From assembly GCF_004348455.1 (NCBI RefSeq), contig NZ_SMKA01000050.1, forward strand, positions 1-38,847: a stretch of 38,847 nt of DNA, in the 5' to 3' direction. The position numbers and the translations under genes were made by a program. Below the pieces are notes generated by a model, which saw only the letters and a program-made list of their open reading frames with translations, was not told where the DNA came from and searched no databases. This DNA is from Kribbella albertanoniae. Lineage in GTDB: Bacteria; Actinomycetota; Actinomycetes; Propionibacteriales; Kribbellaceae. Shown in pieces: positions 17,418-26,505 of this stretch (position 1 is its first letter; each line of letters starts with the position of its first letter).

Positions 17418-18583
17418 ACTGACGCTCCTTCGGTGGCGCGGCGGTTGCGGCGCGGACGCTTGGCGCCGGGCGCGCTGCGCGCGACGATCAGGCGGGCCGC
17501 GGAGTTGACCAGGAACGTGACGACGAACAGCACCAGGCCGGCCGCGATGAACGCGCCGGTCTTCTCCGGGGTGTCGAACTCGGCCGCGTTGTTGGCGATC
17601 TTCGACGCGAAGGTCTCGCCACCGGCGAAGATCGACGAGTTCCACGGGTCGTTGCCGTTCGGCACCGTCAGGATGATCATCACCGCGACGGTCTCACCGA
17701 GTGCCCGGCCGAGACCGAGCATCGCGGCGCTCGTCACCCCGGAGCGTCCGTACGGCAGGACTGCCATCCGGATCATCTCCCACTTGGTGGAGCCGAGCGC
17801 CAGGGCGCCCTCGCGGTGCGCGATCGGGGTCTGCGCGAAGATCTCCCGGCTGATCGCGGTGACCACCGGCAGGATCATGATCGCCAGCACCACCGAGATC
17901 GTGAAGATCACTCCGACGTTGTCGCCGATCGGCTTCTCGAACAACGGGATCCAGCCGAGCGCGGCGGACAGGCCGTTGATCACCGGCAGCAGGATCGGGG
18001 CGAAGAACAGCAGGCCCCACAGGCCGTACACGATCGACGGTACGGCGGCCAGCAGGTCGACGGCGTGCGCGACCGGGGTGGCGATCCGCCGCGGCGCGTA
18101 GTACGTGACGAACAGCGCGACGCCGATCGCGATCGGAACCGCGATCAGCATCGCGATGATCGAGCTGATGATCGTCGTGTAGAACAGCGCCGCGATCCCG
18201 AACTTGGGATCGGAGCCACCCGGCTCCCAGACGCGGGAGAACAGGAAGCTGGTGTTGTTGTCGGCCAGCGAGGGGATCGCCAGCGCCAGCAGGAAGATGC
18301 CGACGAACGCCACGATCACGACCACCAGGCCGCCGGATCCGTGCGCCAGGCCGGAGAACAACCGGTCGCCGAGGTGACCGACCGGGCCGAGGTCGAGCTT
18401 CTTCTTGCTCTCCTCCGGCTCCGGGGCCGCGGGGCGCCCGTCGTCGTTCTCGTCGGTCAACGTCTCGAAGTGCACGGCGGCCGGGCCGGTGGTGTCGACC
18501 ACGTCCTCGATCCGTGGTTCTCCTCCGGAGGCGGCCGGTTCCGCCGGCCGGTCGGGCGGTTCCGTGCCGTCTGGACTACTCAT
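17414..18583 (-). CDS. pstC: Phosphate ABC transporter permease PstC with long N-terminal tail
   Basis: A 389-residue permease. The first 80 or so residues form an acidic, Pro-rich cytoplasmic extension (MSSPDGTEPPDRPAEP) not needed for transport in most homologues. Six membrane helices follow, with the coupling loop REGALALGSTKWEMIRMAVLP. ATG 18583 has GGAG about 8 nt upstream. It lies 143 bp downstream of pstS, separated by a strong hairpin that may lower its expression relative to the binding protein. Confidence 0.96.
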   Translation of the reverse strand: MSSPDGTEPPDRPAEPAASGGEPRIEDVVDTTGPAAVHFETLTDENDDGRPAAPEPEESKKKLDLGPVGHLGDRLFSGLAHGSGGLVVVIVAFVGIFLLALAIPSLADNNTSFLFSRVWEPGGSDPKFGIAALFYTTIISSIIAMLIAVPIAIGVALFVTYYAPRRIATPVAHAVDLLAAVPSIVYGLWGLLFFAPILLPVINGLSAALGWIPLFEKPIGDNVGVIFTISVVLAIMILPVVTAISREIFAQTPIAHREGALALGSTKWEMIRMAVLPYGRSGVTSAAMLGLGRALGETVAVMIILTVPNGNDPWNSSIFAGGETFASKIANNAAEFDTPEKTGAFIAAGLVLFVVTFLVNSAARLIVARSAPGAKRPRRNRRATEGASV

Positions 18584-18646
18584 TGATGGTGCTCCAAGCG
18601 CCTGGGGTCGTCGTGGGGCTGTGCGCGGTGCGGGGTGACGCGGCGA

Positions 18647-18688
18647 AGCCCCGGCCGTCCTCCGAGGAACTCGGGACCGGCCGGGGCT
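18647..18688 (-). terminator. Attenuator-type hairpin between pstS and pstC
   Basis: An 11-bp perfect outer stem (18647-18657 with 18678-18688) encloses a second stem, CCGAG-GAA-CTCGG (18662-18674). There is no T-tract. It starts about 38 bp after the pstS stop. A partial terminator or mRNA stabiliser here would give an excess of PstS over the membrane subunits, as binding-protein transporters need. Confidence 0.7.
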
Positions 18689-18726
18689 CGCCTCACTGCA
18701 ACTTCTTCGTCAGCGGATCGGCTTGA

Positions 18727-19860
18727 TCAGCTGATCGTCTGGATGGCCGCGTCGACCTTGGTCCGGATCTCCTCCGGCAGCGGCGCGTAGTTCAGCTCGG
18801 TCAGGGCGCCCTGGCCGTCCTTGCCGGCGAAGTAGGTCAGGAAGCTCTTCACCAGCGCGGTCTTCTCGGCCGGCAGGCCCTTGCTGCAGGCGATCTCGTA
18901 GGTGACCAGGATGATCGGGTAGGCACCCGCCTCCTTGGTCGCGTAGTCCAGCTTCATCGACAGGTCGGACCCGGTACCGGCCGGCTTCGCGGCGGCCAGC
19001 GCCTTACCGGCGGTCTCGGCGGTCAGCTCGACCGGCGCACCCGACCCGTTGTCGATCTGGGCGACGCCGAGCTTGTTGTCGACGGCGTACGACCACTCGA
19101 CGTACGTGATCGAGTTCTTGGTGCTCTTGACGCCCTCGGCGACACCCGCGGACTTCTCCTTGCCCGCACCGGTGCCGGTCCACTTCTTGGCCGGCTCACC
19201 CTTCCAGGCGGCACCACCGGCAGCCTTCAGGTACTTGGTGAAGTTCTCCGTGGTGCCGGACTCGTCCGAGCGGAAGAACACCGAGATCGGGGCCGACGGC
19301 AGCGTGACGCCCGCGTTCAGCTTGGCGATCGCCGGGTCGTTCCAGGTCTTGACGGTCCCCTGGAAGATCTGGGCGGCGGTCGCACCGTCGAGAACGAGCT
19401 TCGGCAGCCCGTCGACGTTGTAGGCGATCGCGACCGGGCCGATCACCATCGGCAGGTTGAGCGCCGGGTTGGTGGCGCAGCGCTTCGCGGCCTGGGCGGC
19501 CTCGCTCTCGCCGCCGTCCTTGGCCTCGGTCTTCAGCGCCGAGTCCGAACCGGCGAAGTCGACCTGGCCGTTGTTGAACTGCTTGATGCCCGCGCCGGAC
19601 CCGGTCGGGTTGTAGTTCACCGTGACCTTGTCGCAGGACTCGTTGTACTTGCTGATGACCTCTTCGATCGCGTTCTTCTGCGCCGACGAGCCCTCGGCGT
19701 TCAGCGTGCCCTGCGGGCACTCGGCGCCGGTCGAGGACGAACCCGTGCTCGGGCTCGAGGAGCCGGACGGCTCCGGGTCACTGCCACAGGCGCTCAGAGC
19801 GAGCACACCGAGGGATGCCACGGCGACCGAGCCGACGCGGACCAGACGATTCACGAACAC
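18727..19860 (-). CDS. pstS: Phosphate-binding lipoprotein PstS
   Basis: A 377-residue lipoprotein. The signal peptide ends in LALSACGSD (lipobox LSAC), followed by a Ser/Gly/Pro linker to about residue 45. PstS landmarks include LNAEGSSAQKNAIEEVI, YNPTGSGAGIKQF, DFAGSDSAL and FRSDESGTTENFTKYL, which line the phosphate pocket. It captures phosphate outside the membrane for PstCAB. GTG 19860 is used (AAGGG about 10 nt upstream). The promoter region carries clear PHO boxes, so phosphate starvation should induce it. Confidence 0.97.
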   Translation of the reverse strand: MFVNRLVRVGSVAVASLGVLALSACGSDPEPSGSSSPSTGSSSTGAECPQGTLNAEGSSAQKNAIEEVISKYNESCDKVTVNYNPTGSGAGIKQFNNGQVDFAGSDSALKTEAKDGGESEAAQAAKRCATNPALNLPMVIGPVAIAYNVDGLPKLVLDGATAAQIFQGTVKTWNDPAIAKLNAGVTLPSAPISVFFRSDESGTTENFTKYLKAAGGAAWKGEPAKKWTGTGAGKEKSAGVAEGVKSTKNSITYVEWSYAVDNKLGVAQIDNGSGAPVELTAETAGKALAAAKPAGTGSDLSMKLDYATKEAGAYPIILVTYEIACSKGLPAEKTALVKSFLTYFAGKDGQGALTELNYAPLPEEIRTKVDAAIQTIS

Positions 19861-19906
19861 GAGAGTGTTGCCCTTCTGCGGGAATCAGACTTCTGAACTT
19901 CCACAG

Positions 19907-20027
19907 ACGGTAGGGAGACCAGGTGACTGCCCGGTCCGTCGTCGGTAAACGACCGGTGAACGGTTCCAGCACCGTAAACGACGCCCGGCGTGCCACCAGG
20001 CGGCCATCAGGTGAACTGAGTTAACGC
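19907..20027 (-). promoter_or_regulatory. PHO boxes and promoter of pstSCAB
   Basis: Read on the minus strand, four 11-bp units in register span 19961 to 19918: GTTCACCGGTC, GTTTACCGACG, a weak third unit, and AGTCACCTGGT. They end 5 bp before a -10-like TACCGT (19907-19912). A further unit, GTTCACCTGAT, lies upstream at 20006-20016. This matches the PhoP direct-repeat organisation known in Streptomyces pstS promoters. The expected mRNA leader is about 40 nt. No gene lies in 19861-20090. Confidence 0.8.
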
Positions 20028-20090
20028 CCGTCACTCTCCGTAGATCGAAACGGGCGTTTGCTCACGTTTCGGTAACGCTCAGCATTTCAC

Positions 20091-21368
20091 TCAGTAGACG
20101 GTCAAGGTGAAGTACGACGTACTGGTCGCCAGCACCGGGAGCCCGTTCACCTTCACCGGCGGAGTGAGCACACGGTACCGGGTCGTCCCAGCCGGTGCCG
20201 TGGCGCGGAACTCGATGCTCACAACCCCCGCCTTCAGCGCCAGCTCGCGTACGTACCGCCACTGCCTGCCATCCCACTTCTGCAGCGCGGCCTTCATGTC
20301 CAGCGCGGGCTGCACCTGCACCTTCAGTCCAACCATCCGCCCCGCACGTACCTTCGAGGAGACGATCCCCCGGGTGTAGATCTTCGCGATCGTGTTCGAC
20401 GACCTGGCGGAGGTCGACGCGGCCGGTGTCAGCTTGATCTCCGACTGCTCGATCTTCTTCGACGGCAGCACCCACACCCGGTACTGACGCCCGCCCAACG
20501 AGGCCATCCCGGTATCGAAGGGCTCGCGCACATCACCGTCGTACCGGCCGTAGGTCTTCCACGGCGCCGCGCTGTTCGGACGCGCCTGCAGCTGCACCAA
20601 TGGGCTGAAGTTCGTCAGGTTGGTCTTCAAGGTCGTCGTGATGCCGAGCTGCACGCTGTAGGTACCCATCGGCGGCACGACGAACGACGCCGCCATCGTG
20701 CCCACCTGGACCTTGCGCTCGAGCCACGGCCCATCACCGTTGGACAGGTACGACTCGCGCCACTCGTTCCCGGCGTACAACGTGATCGTCGCGGGCCGCG
20801 GCCGCGGCGGCACCGTGTACGAGGTTGCCCCGGCCGGAATCACCATCCGCTCCTTCGGCAACCCCGGTACGGCGACTTGGGCGCCCAGGTAGGTGTCCGA
20901 AGCCGGCCGGTCGAGCGGGTCACCAGGATTCGTGTCCACCACCGCCGGCTGCGTCCACCGCCCCAGCCGCACCGACCCGTCAGCCAGCAGATCCGCATCC
21001 TCGATGATCGGATAAACCGGGATCCGGCTGTCGAACTCCACACTCGTTGCCGACGGCCCGTTCTGCCCGTCCGCCGTCCGAGCGATGACCCGGATCTGGA
21101 CACGATCCTTGTCGAAGAACTTCGACCTATCGATCAGAAGCTCATTGGCCCCACCCACTGCGGTCCTGCCACTCGTCTGCACCAACCCGGTCCCCGGGTA
21201 CGCCGTCCAGATCTCGTTCGCGTCCCCGTTGTCCGCCCAGCTGACCCGAACCTTGTCCCCGGCCCACGCCACCTGCACATCTGTCGGCGCTTCCGCAGCC
21301 CAAGCAGGACTGGCCAAACCCGCAGTCAGCAAGAGCGCGGCACTACCGATAGCAACTGGCTTACGCAT
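20091..21368 (-). CDS. arr9: secreted multi-beta-domain paralogue, last of the array
   Basis: A 425-residue secreted protein. The signal peptide (MRKPVAIGSAALLLTAGLAS, cleavage after AWA) is followed by a FnIII-like domain starting APTDVQVAWAGDKVRVSWAD. A second sandwich carries the family motif NPGDPLDRP. Two C-terminal repeats have the W-x-x-Y-G...YRVW and W-x-G-x-x-W-x-Y-x-R...YR patterns seen in actinobacterial surface Ig-like repeats. It has no Cys. Its end, YFTLTVY, differs from the F-x-L-T-[VI]-R of its neighbours. It starts 12 bp after arr8. Function unknown. Confidence 0.85.
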   Translation of the reverse strand: MRKPVAIGSAALLLTAGLASPAWAAEAPTDVQVAWAGDKVRVSWADNGDANEIWTAYPGTGLVQTSGRTAVGGANELLIDRSKFFDKDRVQIRVIARTADGQNGPSATSVEFDSRIPVYPIIEDADLLADGSVRLGRWTQPAVVDTNPGDPLDRPASDTYLGAQVAVPGLPKERMVIPAGATSYTVPPRPRPATITLYAGNEWRESYLSNGDGPWLERKVQVGTMAASFVVPPMGTYSVQLGITTTLKTNLTNFSPLVQLQARPNSAAPWKTYGRYDGDVREPFDTGMASLGGRQYRVWVLPSKKIEQSEIKLTPAASTSARSSNTIAKIYTRGIVSSKVRAGRMVGLKVQVQPALDMKAALQKWDGRQWRYVRELALKAGVVSIEFRATAPAGTTRYRVLTPPVKVNGLPVLATSTSYFTLTVY

Positions 21369-21380
21369 GAATATGGCTTC

Positions 21381-22646
21381 CTAGCGGATCGTGAGAGTGA
21401 AGGGCTTGCTGGTGGTGGCAAGGACGGGGAGCCCGCTCACCGTGACGGGCGGCGTCGCGATCCGGAAGGTCGTCGTACCGCGCCTGGTCGCCTTGATCGG
21501 CACGATCGCGATGCCCTTCTTCAGCGGCACCGCCCGCACGTAACGCCACTGCTTCCCGTTCCAGCTCTGCAACGCGGCGGTCATGTCGATCGCCGGCTGC
21601 ACGCGCACGTTCAGCTTGGTTGTCTGGCCGACCAGCAGGCGGCTCGGCTCGAATCGCGTGATGATCATGTTCGCGACCGTCCGCGACGACTTGGCCGCCG
21701 TCGACGTCGCGGCGCTCAGGGTGATGTCCCCGTTGTGCGCCTTCTGCGCCGGTACCCACAAGCGGTACTGCCGACCGCCGAGCGAGCTCATCGGCGTCTG
21801 GACCGGGTCCACTGTGTCGGCGCCGAAGCGGCCGTAGGTTTTCCACGGTGCGGAACTGTTCGCCCGTGCTTGCAACTGCACGGTGATCCCGCTTTCACCA
21901 TGCTCGGCGCAGTCGCAGTAGAACAAGTCCAGCGTGCTCATGATGTCGAGGTAACGGCCGTACGACTCCAGAGCCGGGACGGACATCCCGGCACTCATGA
22001 CGCCGACCCGAACCCACCGACCTTCCGGAATCCAGCTGATCCATTCGTTGCCGGAAGACATCCGCAGAGTCATCGGCCGCTGTCGCGGCGGCACGGTGAA
22101 CTCCGTGGCCCCGGCGGGGAGCAGGAACTCCTCCTTAGCCCCCTTGGCGGGCGTCAGGGTGATCTTCAGCCACTCGTCGGACAACGGCCGATCCAGTGGA
22201 TCGTTCGGCGTCTGGTCGACACCGATCGCCGGCTGGGTCCACTTCATCGCGACCGAGCCGTCCGCGAGCAGGGTGGCGTCCTGGACCACCGGGTGCGTCG
22301 CCCACCGCGCGTCGAACCACGCCGAAGGCGTCGGCGTACTCTGCTCGCCGTCTTTCTTCGTGGTCACCGTGACCCGAACCCGGTTGTCGTCCACCAACCT
22401 GTTCGCGAACGCCTCGTTCGGCGCACCCGCTTCCGTGAACTCGAGCACCTGCGTCAGCGGCCGATCCGGATACTCGACCCGAACCGTATTCGCCTCGCCC
22501 ACGTCCTGCCAGCTGATCCGAACCCGCCCATCCACCCACGCCACCTGCACGTCGGTAGGTGCATCCGGAACCGCAGCCCAAGCCGGCGTGGAAAGACCCG
22601 CGGTCAGCAGAACGGCAGTGGTGCCAAGAGCAACTAACTTGCGCAT
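21381..22646 (-). CDS. arr8: secreted multi-beta-domain paralogue with a CxC pair
   Basis: A 421-residue Sec-exported protein (MRKLVALGTTAVLLTAGLST, AWA cleavage). Its FnIII-like N-terminus begins PDAPTDVQVAWVDGRVRISW. The third domain has LDLFYCDCAEHGESG, a Cys-x-Cys pair where the arr1-arr4 proteins read LDLFTSEGREER. The C-terminal repeat reads LQSWNGKQWRYVR and the protein ends PFTLTIR. A frame extending to 22790 overlaps arr7; ATG 22646 is the true start because the signal peptide begins there. It is 7 bp from arr7, within one operon. Function unknown. Confidence 0.85.
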   Translation of the reverse strand: MRKLVALGTTAVLLTAGLSTPAWAAVPDAPTDVQVAWVDGRVRISWQDVGEANTVRVEYPDRPLTQVLEFTEAGAPNEAFANRLVDDNRVRVTVTTKKDGEQSTPTPSAWFDARWATHPVVQDATLLADGSVAMKWTQPAIGVDQTPNDPLDRPLSDEWLKITLTPAKGAKEEFLLPAGATEFTVPPRQRPMTLRMSSGNEWISWIPEGRWVRVGVMSAGMSVPALESYGRYLDIMSTLDLFYCDCAEHGESGITVQLQARANSSAPWKTYGRFGADTVDPVQTPMSSLGGRQYRLWVPAQKAHNGDITLSAATSTAAKSSRTVANMIITRFEPSRLLVGQTTKLNVRVQPAIDMTAALQSWNGKQWRYVRAVPLKKGIAIVPIKATRRGTTTFRIATPPVTVSGLPVLATTSKPFTLTIR

Positions 22647-22653
22647 GAGATCC

Positions 22654-23943
22654 CTAGCGGACGGTGAGAGTGAAGGGCTTGCTGGTGGTGGTTTCGATGG
22701 GGAGCCCCTTGTAGATGATGCGGGGGACCAAGATCCGGTACTTCGTCGTCGTGCCGCGGCCGGCGGCGCGGATCGGGATGGAGGCGGCACCGTGGATCAG
22801 CTTGATGTCGCGGACGTAACGCCACTGCTTGCCGTCCCAGCGCTGCAGAGCGGCGAGCTTGTCGACCAGCGGCCGCGCTTCGACGTTCAGCTTCACGGTC
22901 GCGCTGACCGGGGCGGTCGAAGGAACGAAGCCGGTCTTGACGAAGTTCGACAACGTCAGCGAGGTCCTCGGGGCGGTCGACAGTGGGCGCATGACCTCGT
23001 ACTGCTTGTTGACGTTGGAGTACCAGGAATTCTCGGGGACCCAGACGCGGTACTGCCGGCTGCCGACCAAGCCGTCGCTCAGATCGATCGCCGTATTGAC
23101 CGGGCCTGCGTTCGACTTGACAACCTGCCACGGGGCCGAGCTGTTCGGTCGCGCCTGGAGGTCGACGCCGACCCCAGCGATCTCCGGGTTCAGATCCTCC
23201 GCGCACGCACAGAGGAACCGATGCACCGTCGCCATGGGTACGGCGTGGGCGCCGAACACCTTGGTGGGATTGACCGGAGCGTCCACCCGCGTGATCCCGA
23301 CCCGGACCCGTGGCCCCGTCTGAGCCGACGTACCCCACTCATTGCCGGAGGAGATCGTGATCGTCGACAACTGCGGTGGTGCGGGCACTGCGAAGTACTG
23401 GTTGTCGTCCAGCGGCATCGGGTAGTGCTGCTGCGCCGTGCCCGGTCCGGCGACGGTGGCCTTCAGCCAGGTCGCGTCCGTCCGGTCCAAGGGGTCGCCG
23501 GGGTTCTCGTCGTCGACCGTCCCTTGCGCCCACACCAGCTCGACCGAGGAATCCGGCCGCATCTGCGGATGGCGCATATCGGGCCTGGCCGGCCGCAAGG
23601 TGTCGAAGGTCCGGCTGTAGCCCCGCAGTGCACTTTCGTTGCCCTCAGCATCGATTGCACCCACCATGATCTGAGCCCTGGAGCTGGCCGGGAAACTCGA
23701 AGCCGGAACCAGCACCTCGTTGGCGTCCGCAGCAGCCACACGCGCCAGCACCGTCTCGCGGCCGGCGGCAAACCCCCAAACGACATTCGCCTCGCCCTGA
23801 TCCAGCCAGGTGACGCGAATCTGATCCCCAGCCCACGAGACCTGCACACCGGTCGGCTCCGGTGGCCGCTCGGCCCACGCCGGCGCAATCATCCCGCCAC
23901 TCAGGAGCACAACGGAGGCCGCGAGTACGGCGTACTTGCGCAT
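22654..23943 (-). CDS. arr7: secreted multi-beta-domain paralogue with a CxC pair
   Basis: A 429-residue protein, the longest of the array. The signal peptide is MRKYAVLAASVVLLSGGMIA with AWA cleavage. The N-terminal FnIII-like domain begins PEPTGVQVSWAGDQIRVTWLD. The second domain has NPGDPLDRTDATWLKATV. The third contains VHRFLCACAEDLNPE, a CxC pair aligned with those of arr5 and arr8. The C-terminal repeat LQRWDGKQWRYVRDIKL ends in KPFTLTVR. The start lies 1 bp beyond the arr6 stop, the tightest junction of the array. Confidence 0.85.
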   Translation of the reverse strand: MRKYAVLAASVVLLSGGMIAPAWAERPPEPTGVQVSWAGDQIRVTWLDQGEANVVWGFAAGRETVLARVAAADANEVLVPASSFPASSRAQIMVGAIDAEGNESALRGYSRTFDTLRPARPDMRHPQMRPDSSVELVWAQGTVDDENPGDPLDRTDATWLKATVAGPGTAQQHYPMPLDDNQYFAVPAPPQLSTITISSGNEWGTSAQTGPRVRVGITRVDAPVNPTKVFGAHAVPMATVHRFLCACAEDLNPEIAGVGVDLQARPNSSAPWQVVKSNAGPVNTAIDLSDGLVGSRQYRVWVPENSWYSNVNKQYEVMRPLSTAPRTSLTLSNFVKTGFVPSTAPVSATVKLNVEARPLVDKLAALQRWDGKQWRYVRDIKLIHGAASIPIRAAGRGTTTKYRILVPRIIYKGLPIETTTSKPFTLTVR

Positions 23944-23944
23944 G

Positions 23945-25213
23945 TCAGCGCACCGTCAGCGTGAACGGCTTGCTGGTGCTGACTTCCACCGGAAGGCCGT
24001 TGACCTTCAGCGGCGGAGTGGCGATTCGGTACTTCGTGGTCGTCCCGCGGCCCGCGGCGCGGATCGGGATGGAGGCGTTGCCCTTGCTGTCCAGCTGGAC
24101 GGCTCGCAGGTACACCCACTTCTTGCCGTCCCACTTCTGCAGAGCCGCCTTCATCGCGAGGTGCGGCTCGACGTTGACGATCAGCTTCACCGTCGCGCTC
24201 ACCTGGGCCGTCGCCGGGGAGAACCCGGCGCGGTAGATCGCGGTGTTGCGCCGGATGAACTTCGCGGACGTCGAAGCGGGCGGCGTCACCAGGAGCACGT
24301 CATCCCGCATGTGCTCGGTCGCCGCGACCCACAGCCGGTACTCCCGGCCGCCGGAGGCGCCGGTGTAGGCCGCGATGGCTGTGCCTGGCTTGTAGGCGCC
24401 AACGCCGCTACCGATCGTCTGCCACGGCGCGGAGCTGTTCGGCCGGACCTGGACGTCGAAGTTCTCGCTGGCGGACGGCGGGATCTCCGACATCTGCAGG
24501 GTGCCCTTGAAGCTGAAACCAGGGAAGGACGTCATCGCCGGGAGAGTGGACGACACGCGCATGGTCCCGACCCGGGCGGTCTGGTAGTCACGAGCAGGCG
24601 CGACTCCCCACTCGTTCCCGGCAGACAGCTTGATCGTCACCACACCCGCGGGGACCGGTACGTGCGCCATGTGCGTACCGGCCGGGATCAGGGTCTCCGT
24701 CTGCTGGCCGGCGGCCGGTCCGGTCACGGTGGCCTTCAGCCACTCACCGTCCGGCTTGTCCATGATGTCGTTCGGAGTGTCGTCCGCGACCTCGTCCTGA
24801 TTCCACCGCAGTCGCACCGAAGTGGCGGACAGCGACGAGGCTTGGAACAACATCGGCTTGGCGACCTGGCGGCTGTCGAACAGCGGACTGTTGCCCCAAC
24901 CGCTCGTCCCTCCGTCGGCCGCGTCCGACCACACTCCGATGCGAGCATCGCTCCGGTCCCGGAAGATGCTGGGGCTGAGGAGGATTTCGTTGGGTGCGTC
25001 GGCCGTCGTCTTCCCGGCGTAGACGCCTTGGTCGGCATAGCGAATGTTGAGCCCATTGGCCTCGCCGTTGTCTTTCCAGGTGACGCGGACCTTGCCGTCC
25101 TCGGTCCAGGAGACCTGTACGTCGGTCGGCGCCTCAGGGGCGGCCCAGGCGGTGCCGGACAGACCGGCGGTGAGGAGGGCGACGGCGGCCGTCGTGGCCA
25201 GTGTTTTGCGCAT
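23945..25213 (-). CDS. arr6: secreted multi-beta-domain paralogue without Cys
   Basis: A 422-residue protein with signal peptide MRKTLATTAAVALLTAGLSG. It has FnIII-like PEAPTDVQVSWTEDGKVRVTW, then TPNDIMDKPDGEWLKATVTGP in domain two (I-M for the usual P-L). Domain three has FDVQVRPNSSAPWQTIGSG without the Cys pair, and the C-terminal repeat reads LQKWDGKKWVYLRAVQL. An uninterrupted reading frame continues upstream to 26371, but that part is a shadow of arr5 in another frame; the signal peptide fixes ATG 25213. It ends KPFTLTVR. Confidence 0.85.
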   Translation of the reverse strand: MRKTLATTAAVALLTAGLSGTAWAAPEAPTDVQVSWTEDGKVRVTWKDNGEANGLNIRYADQGVYAGKTTADAPNEILLSPSIFRDRSDARIGVWSDAADGGTSGWGNSPLFDSRQVAKPMLFQASSLSATSVRLRWNQDEVADDTPNDIMDKPDGEWLKATVTGPAAGQQTETLIPAGTHMAHVPVPAGVVTIKLSAGNEWGVAPARDYQTARVGTMRVSSTLPAMTSFPGFSFKGTLQMSEIPPSASENFDVQVRPNSSAPWQTIGSGVGAYKPGTAIAAYTGASGGREYRLWVAATEHMRDDVLLVTPPASTSAKFIRRNTAIYRAGFSPATAQVSATVKLIVNVEPHLAMKAALQKWDGKKWVYLRAVQLDSKGNASIPIRAAGRGTTTKYRIATPPLKVNGLPVEVSTSKPFTLTVR

Positions 25214-25224
25214 GTGCTGGGTTC

Positions 25225-26505
25225 CTAGCGGACGGTGAGAGTGAAGGGGGCGCTGGTGCTGGCTTCGATCGGGAGGCCGTTGAGCAGCAGCTTGGGCGTG
25301 AGGATGCGGTACTTCGTGGTGGTGCCTCGGCCGGCGGCGCGGAGGGCGATGTCTGCGTGGCCCTTGGTCAGGCGTACTTCGCGGGCGTAGCGCCACTGCT
25401 TGCCGTCCCAGCGTTGCAGGGCCGCTTTCATGTCGACCTGCGGTGACAGCTGCACGATCAGCCTGACGGTCGCACTCACCGGCGCCGATGCCGGGAAGAT
25501 CCCGACCTTGCCGAAGTGCGCCGACGTGAGCGACGTTTTCGCCGACGTCGAGGCGGGGGCCGTGACCTCGATCGCGTGGCCGTCGTCGTAGTACCGCGTG
25601 TACGACGGCACCCACAGCCGGTACTGCCGACTGCCCAGCGACCGACTGGGGAGCGGGACCTGCTGACCGTTGGGGCGACTGTTGGAGACGACCGTCTTCC
25701 ACGGCGCTGAGCTGTTCGGTCGTGCTTGCAGGTCGACCCGGATCGGAGCTGGGTCCGGTGTTGCGGCGCACGCGCAGAAGAACCGGTGCAGCGTGGCACC
25801 GAACTGGATGTCCCGGTTGTAGACCTGCTGCGCCGGCATGACCGCGCCGATGCGCATGGTGCCGACCCGGACCCGCGGTCCGTCGCCGGGCGTCGTACCC
25901 CATTCGTTGCCGGCCGCAACCGTGATGGACGTGGGTCGCGGCCGGGCCGGGACCGTGAAGCCGGTGGTCTGCGGATCGAGCGGGATCGAGAAGTCTTCTG
26001 TCTGCCCGGCACCCGGCCCGGTGACCGTTGCCTTGAACCACTCGGCGTCCGGCCGGTCCAGCGGGTCGTTCGGATCCGGGTCGTCGCTCGTCGGCCGGTT
26101 CCACATCAGCCGCACCGACAGGTCGGCGAGCAGGTTCGCGCCCATGACGGTGGCCTTGGTCGGCCGCAGGGTGTCGAAGTGCGGGCTCAGGCCCAGGCCG
26201 CTGGTCTGCCCGTCGGACGTCGAGACGACAGAGATCTGTACGTCGGCGCTCGCGTCGAAGTCCGGCGACAACAGCACCTCGTTCACCTGCCCGGCCGTCG
26301 TGACCGCGGCCTCGACCGACCGGCCGCCGTACCGGCGCTTGATGACGTTGGCCTCGCCCTGGTCCTCCCACGTCACCCGAATGCTGTCCCCGACCCAGGC
26401 CACCCTCACGTTGGTCGGCACCGTAGGCAGGGCTGCCCAGGCCGGCGTGGCCAGGCCGGTGGTCAGGAGTATGGCGGCAGCGGTGGTGGCTGCGAGTTTT
26501 CGCAT
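25225..26505 (-). CDS. arr5: first gene of the five-gene unit, secreted paralogue with a CxC pair
   Basis: A 426-residue Sec-exported protein (MRKLAATTAAAILLTTGLAT, AWA cleavage). Order of domains: FnIII-like (VPTNVRVAWVGDSIRVTWED), a second sandwich with PNDPLDRPDAEWFKATVTGP, a third with LHRFFCACAATPDPAP and VDLQARPNSSAPWKTV, and a last repeat with LQRWDGKQWRYAREVRL, ending APFTLTVR. It follows the conserved regulatory module at 26506-26626 and is the likely promoter-proximal gene for arr5-arr9. Its N-terminal half resembles that of arr1. Confidence 0.87.
   Translation of the reverse strand: MRKLAATTAAAILLTTGLATPAWAALPTVPTNVRVAWVGDSIRVTWEDQGEANVIKRRYGGRSVEAAVTTAGQVNEVLLSPDFDASADVQISVVSTSDGQTSGLGLSPHFDTLRPTKATVMGANLLADLSVRLMWNRPTSDDPDPNDPLDRPDAEWFKATVTGPGAGQTEDFSIPLDPQTTGFTVPARPRPTSITVAAGNEWGTTPGDGPRVRVGTMRIGAVMPAQQVYNRDIQFGATLHRFFCACAATPDPAPIRVDLQARPNSSAPWKTVVSNSRPNGQQVPLPSRSLGSRQYRLWVPSYTRYYDDGHAIEVTAPASTSAKTSLTSAHFGKVGIFPASAPVSATVRLIVQLSPQVDMKAALQRWDGKQWRYAREVRLTKGHADIALRAAGRGTTTKYRILTPKLLLNGLPIEASTSAPFTLTVR

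Noticed and set aside
20877..25228. Long plus-strand open frames (up to 655 codons) opposite the array
   Set aside because: They are Arg/Gly/His-rich, low-complexity translations with no domain, in antisense to well-defined signal-peptide proteins. High GC makes such frames common.
23945..26371. An 808-codon frame as a possible fused arr5-arr6 protein
   Set aside because: The upstream part is a different frame of arr5; both genes have their own signal peptides and the upstream part shows no domain.
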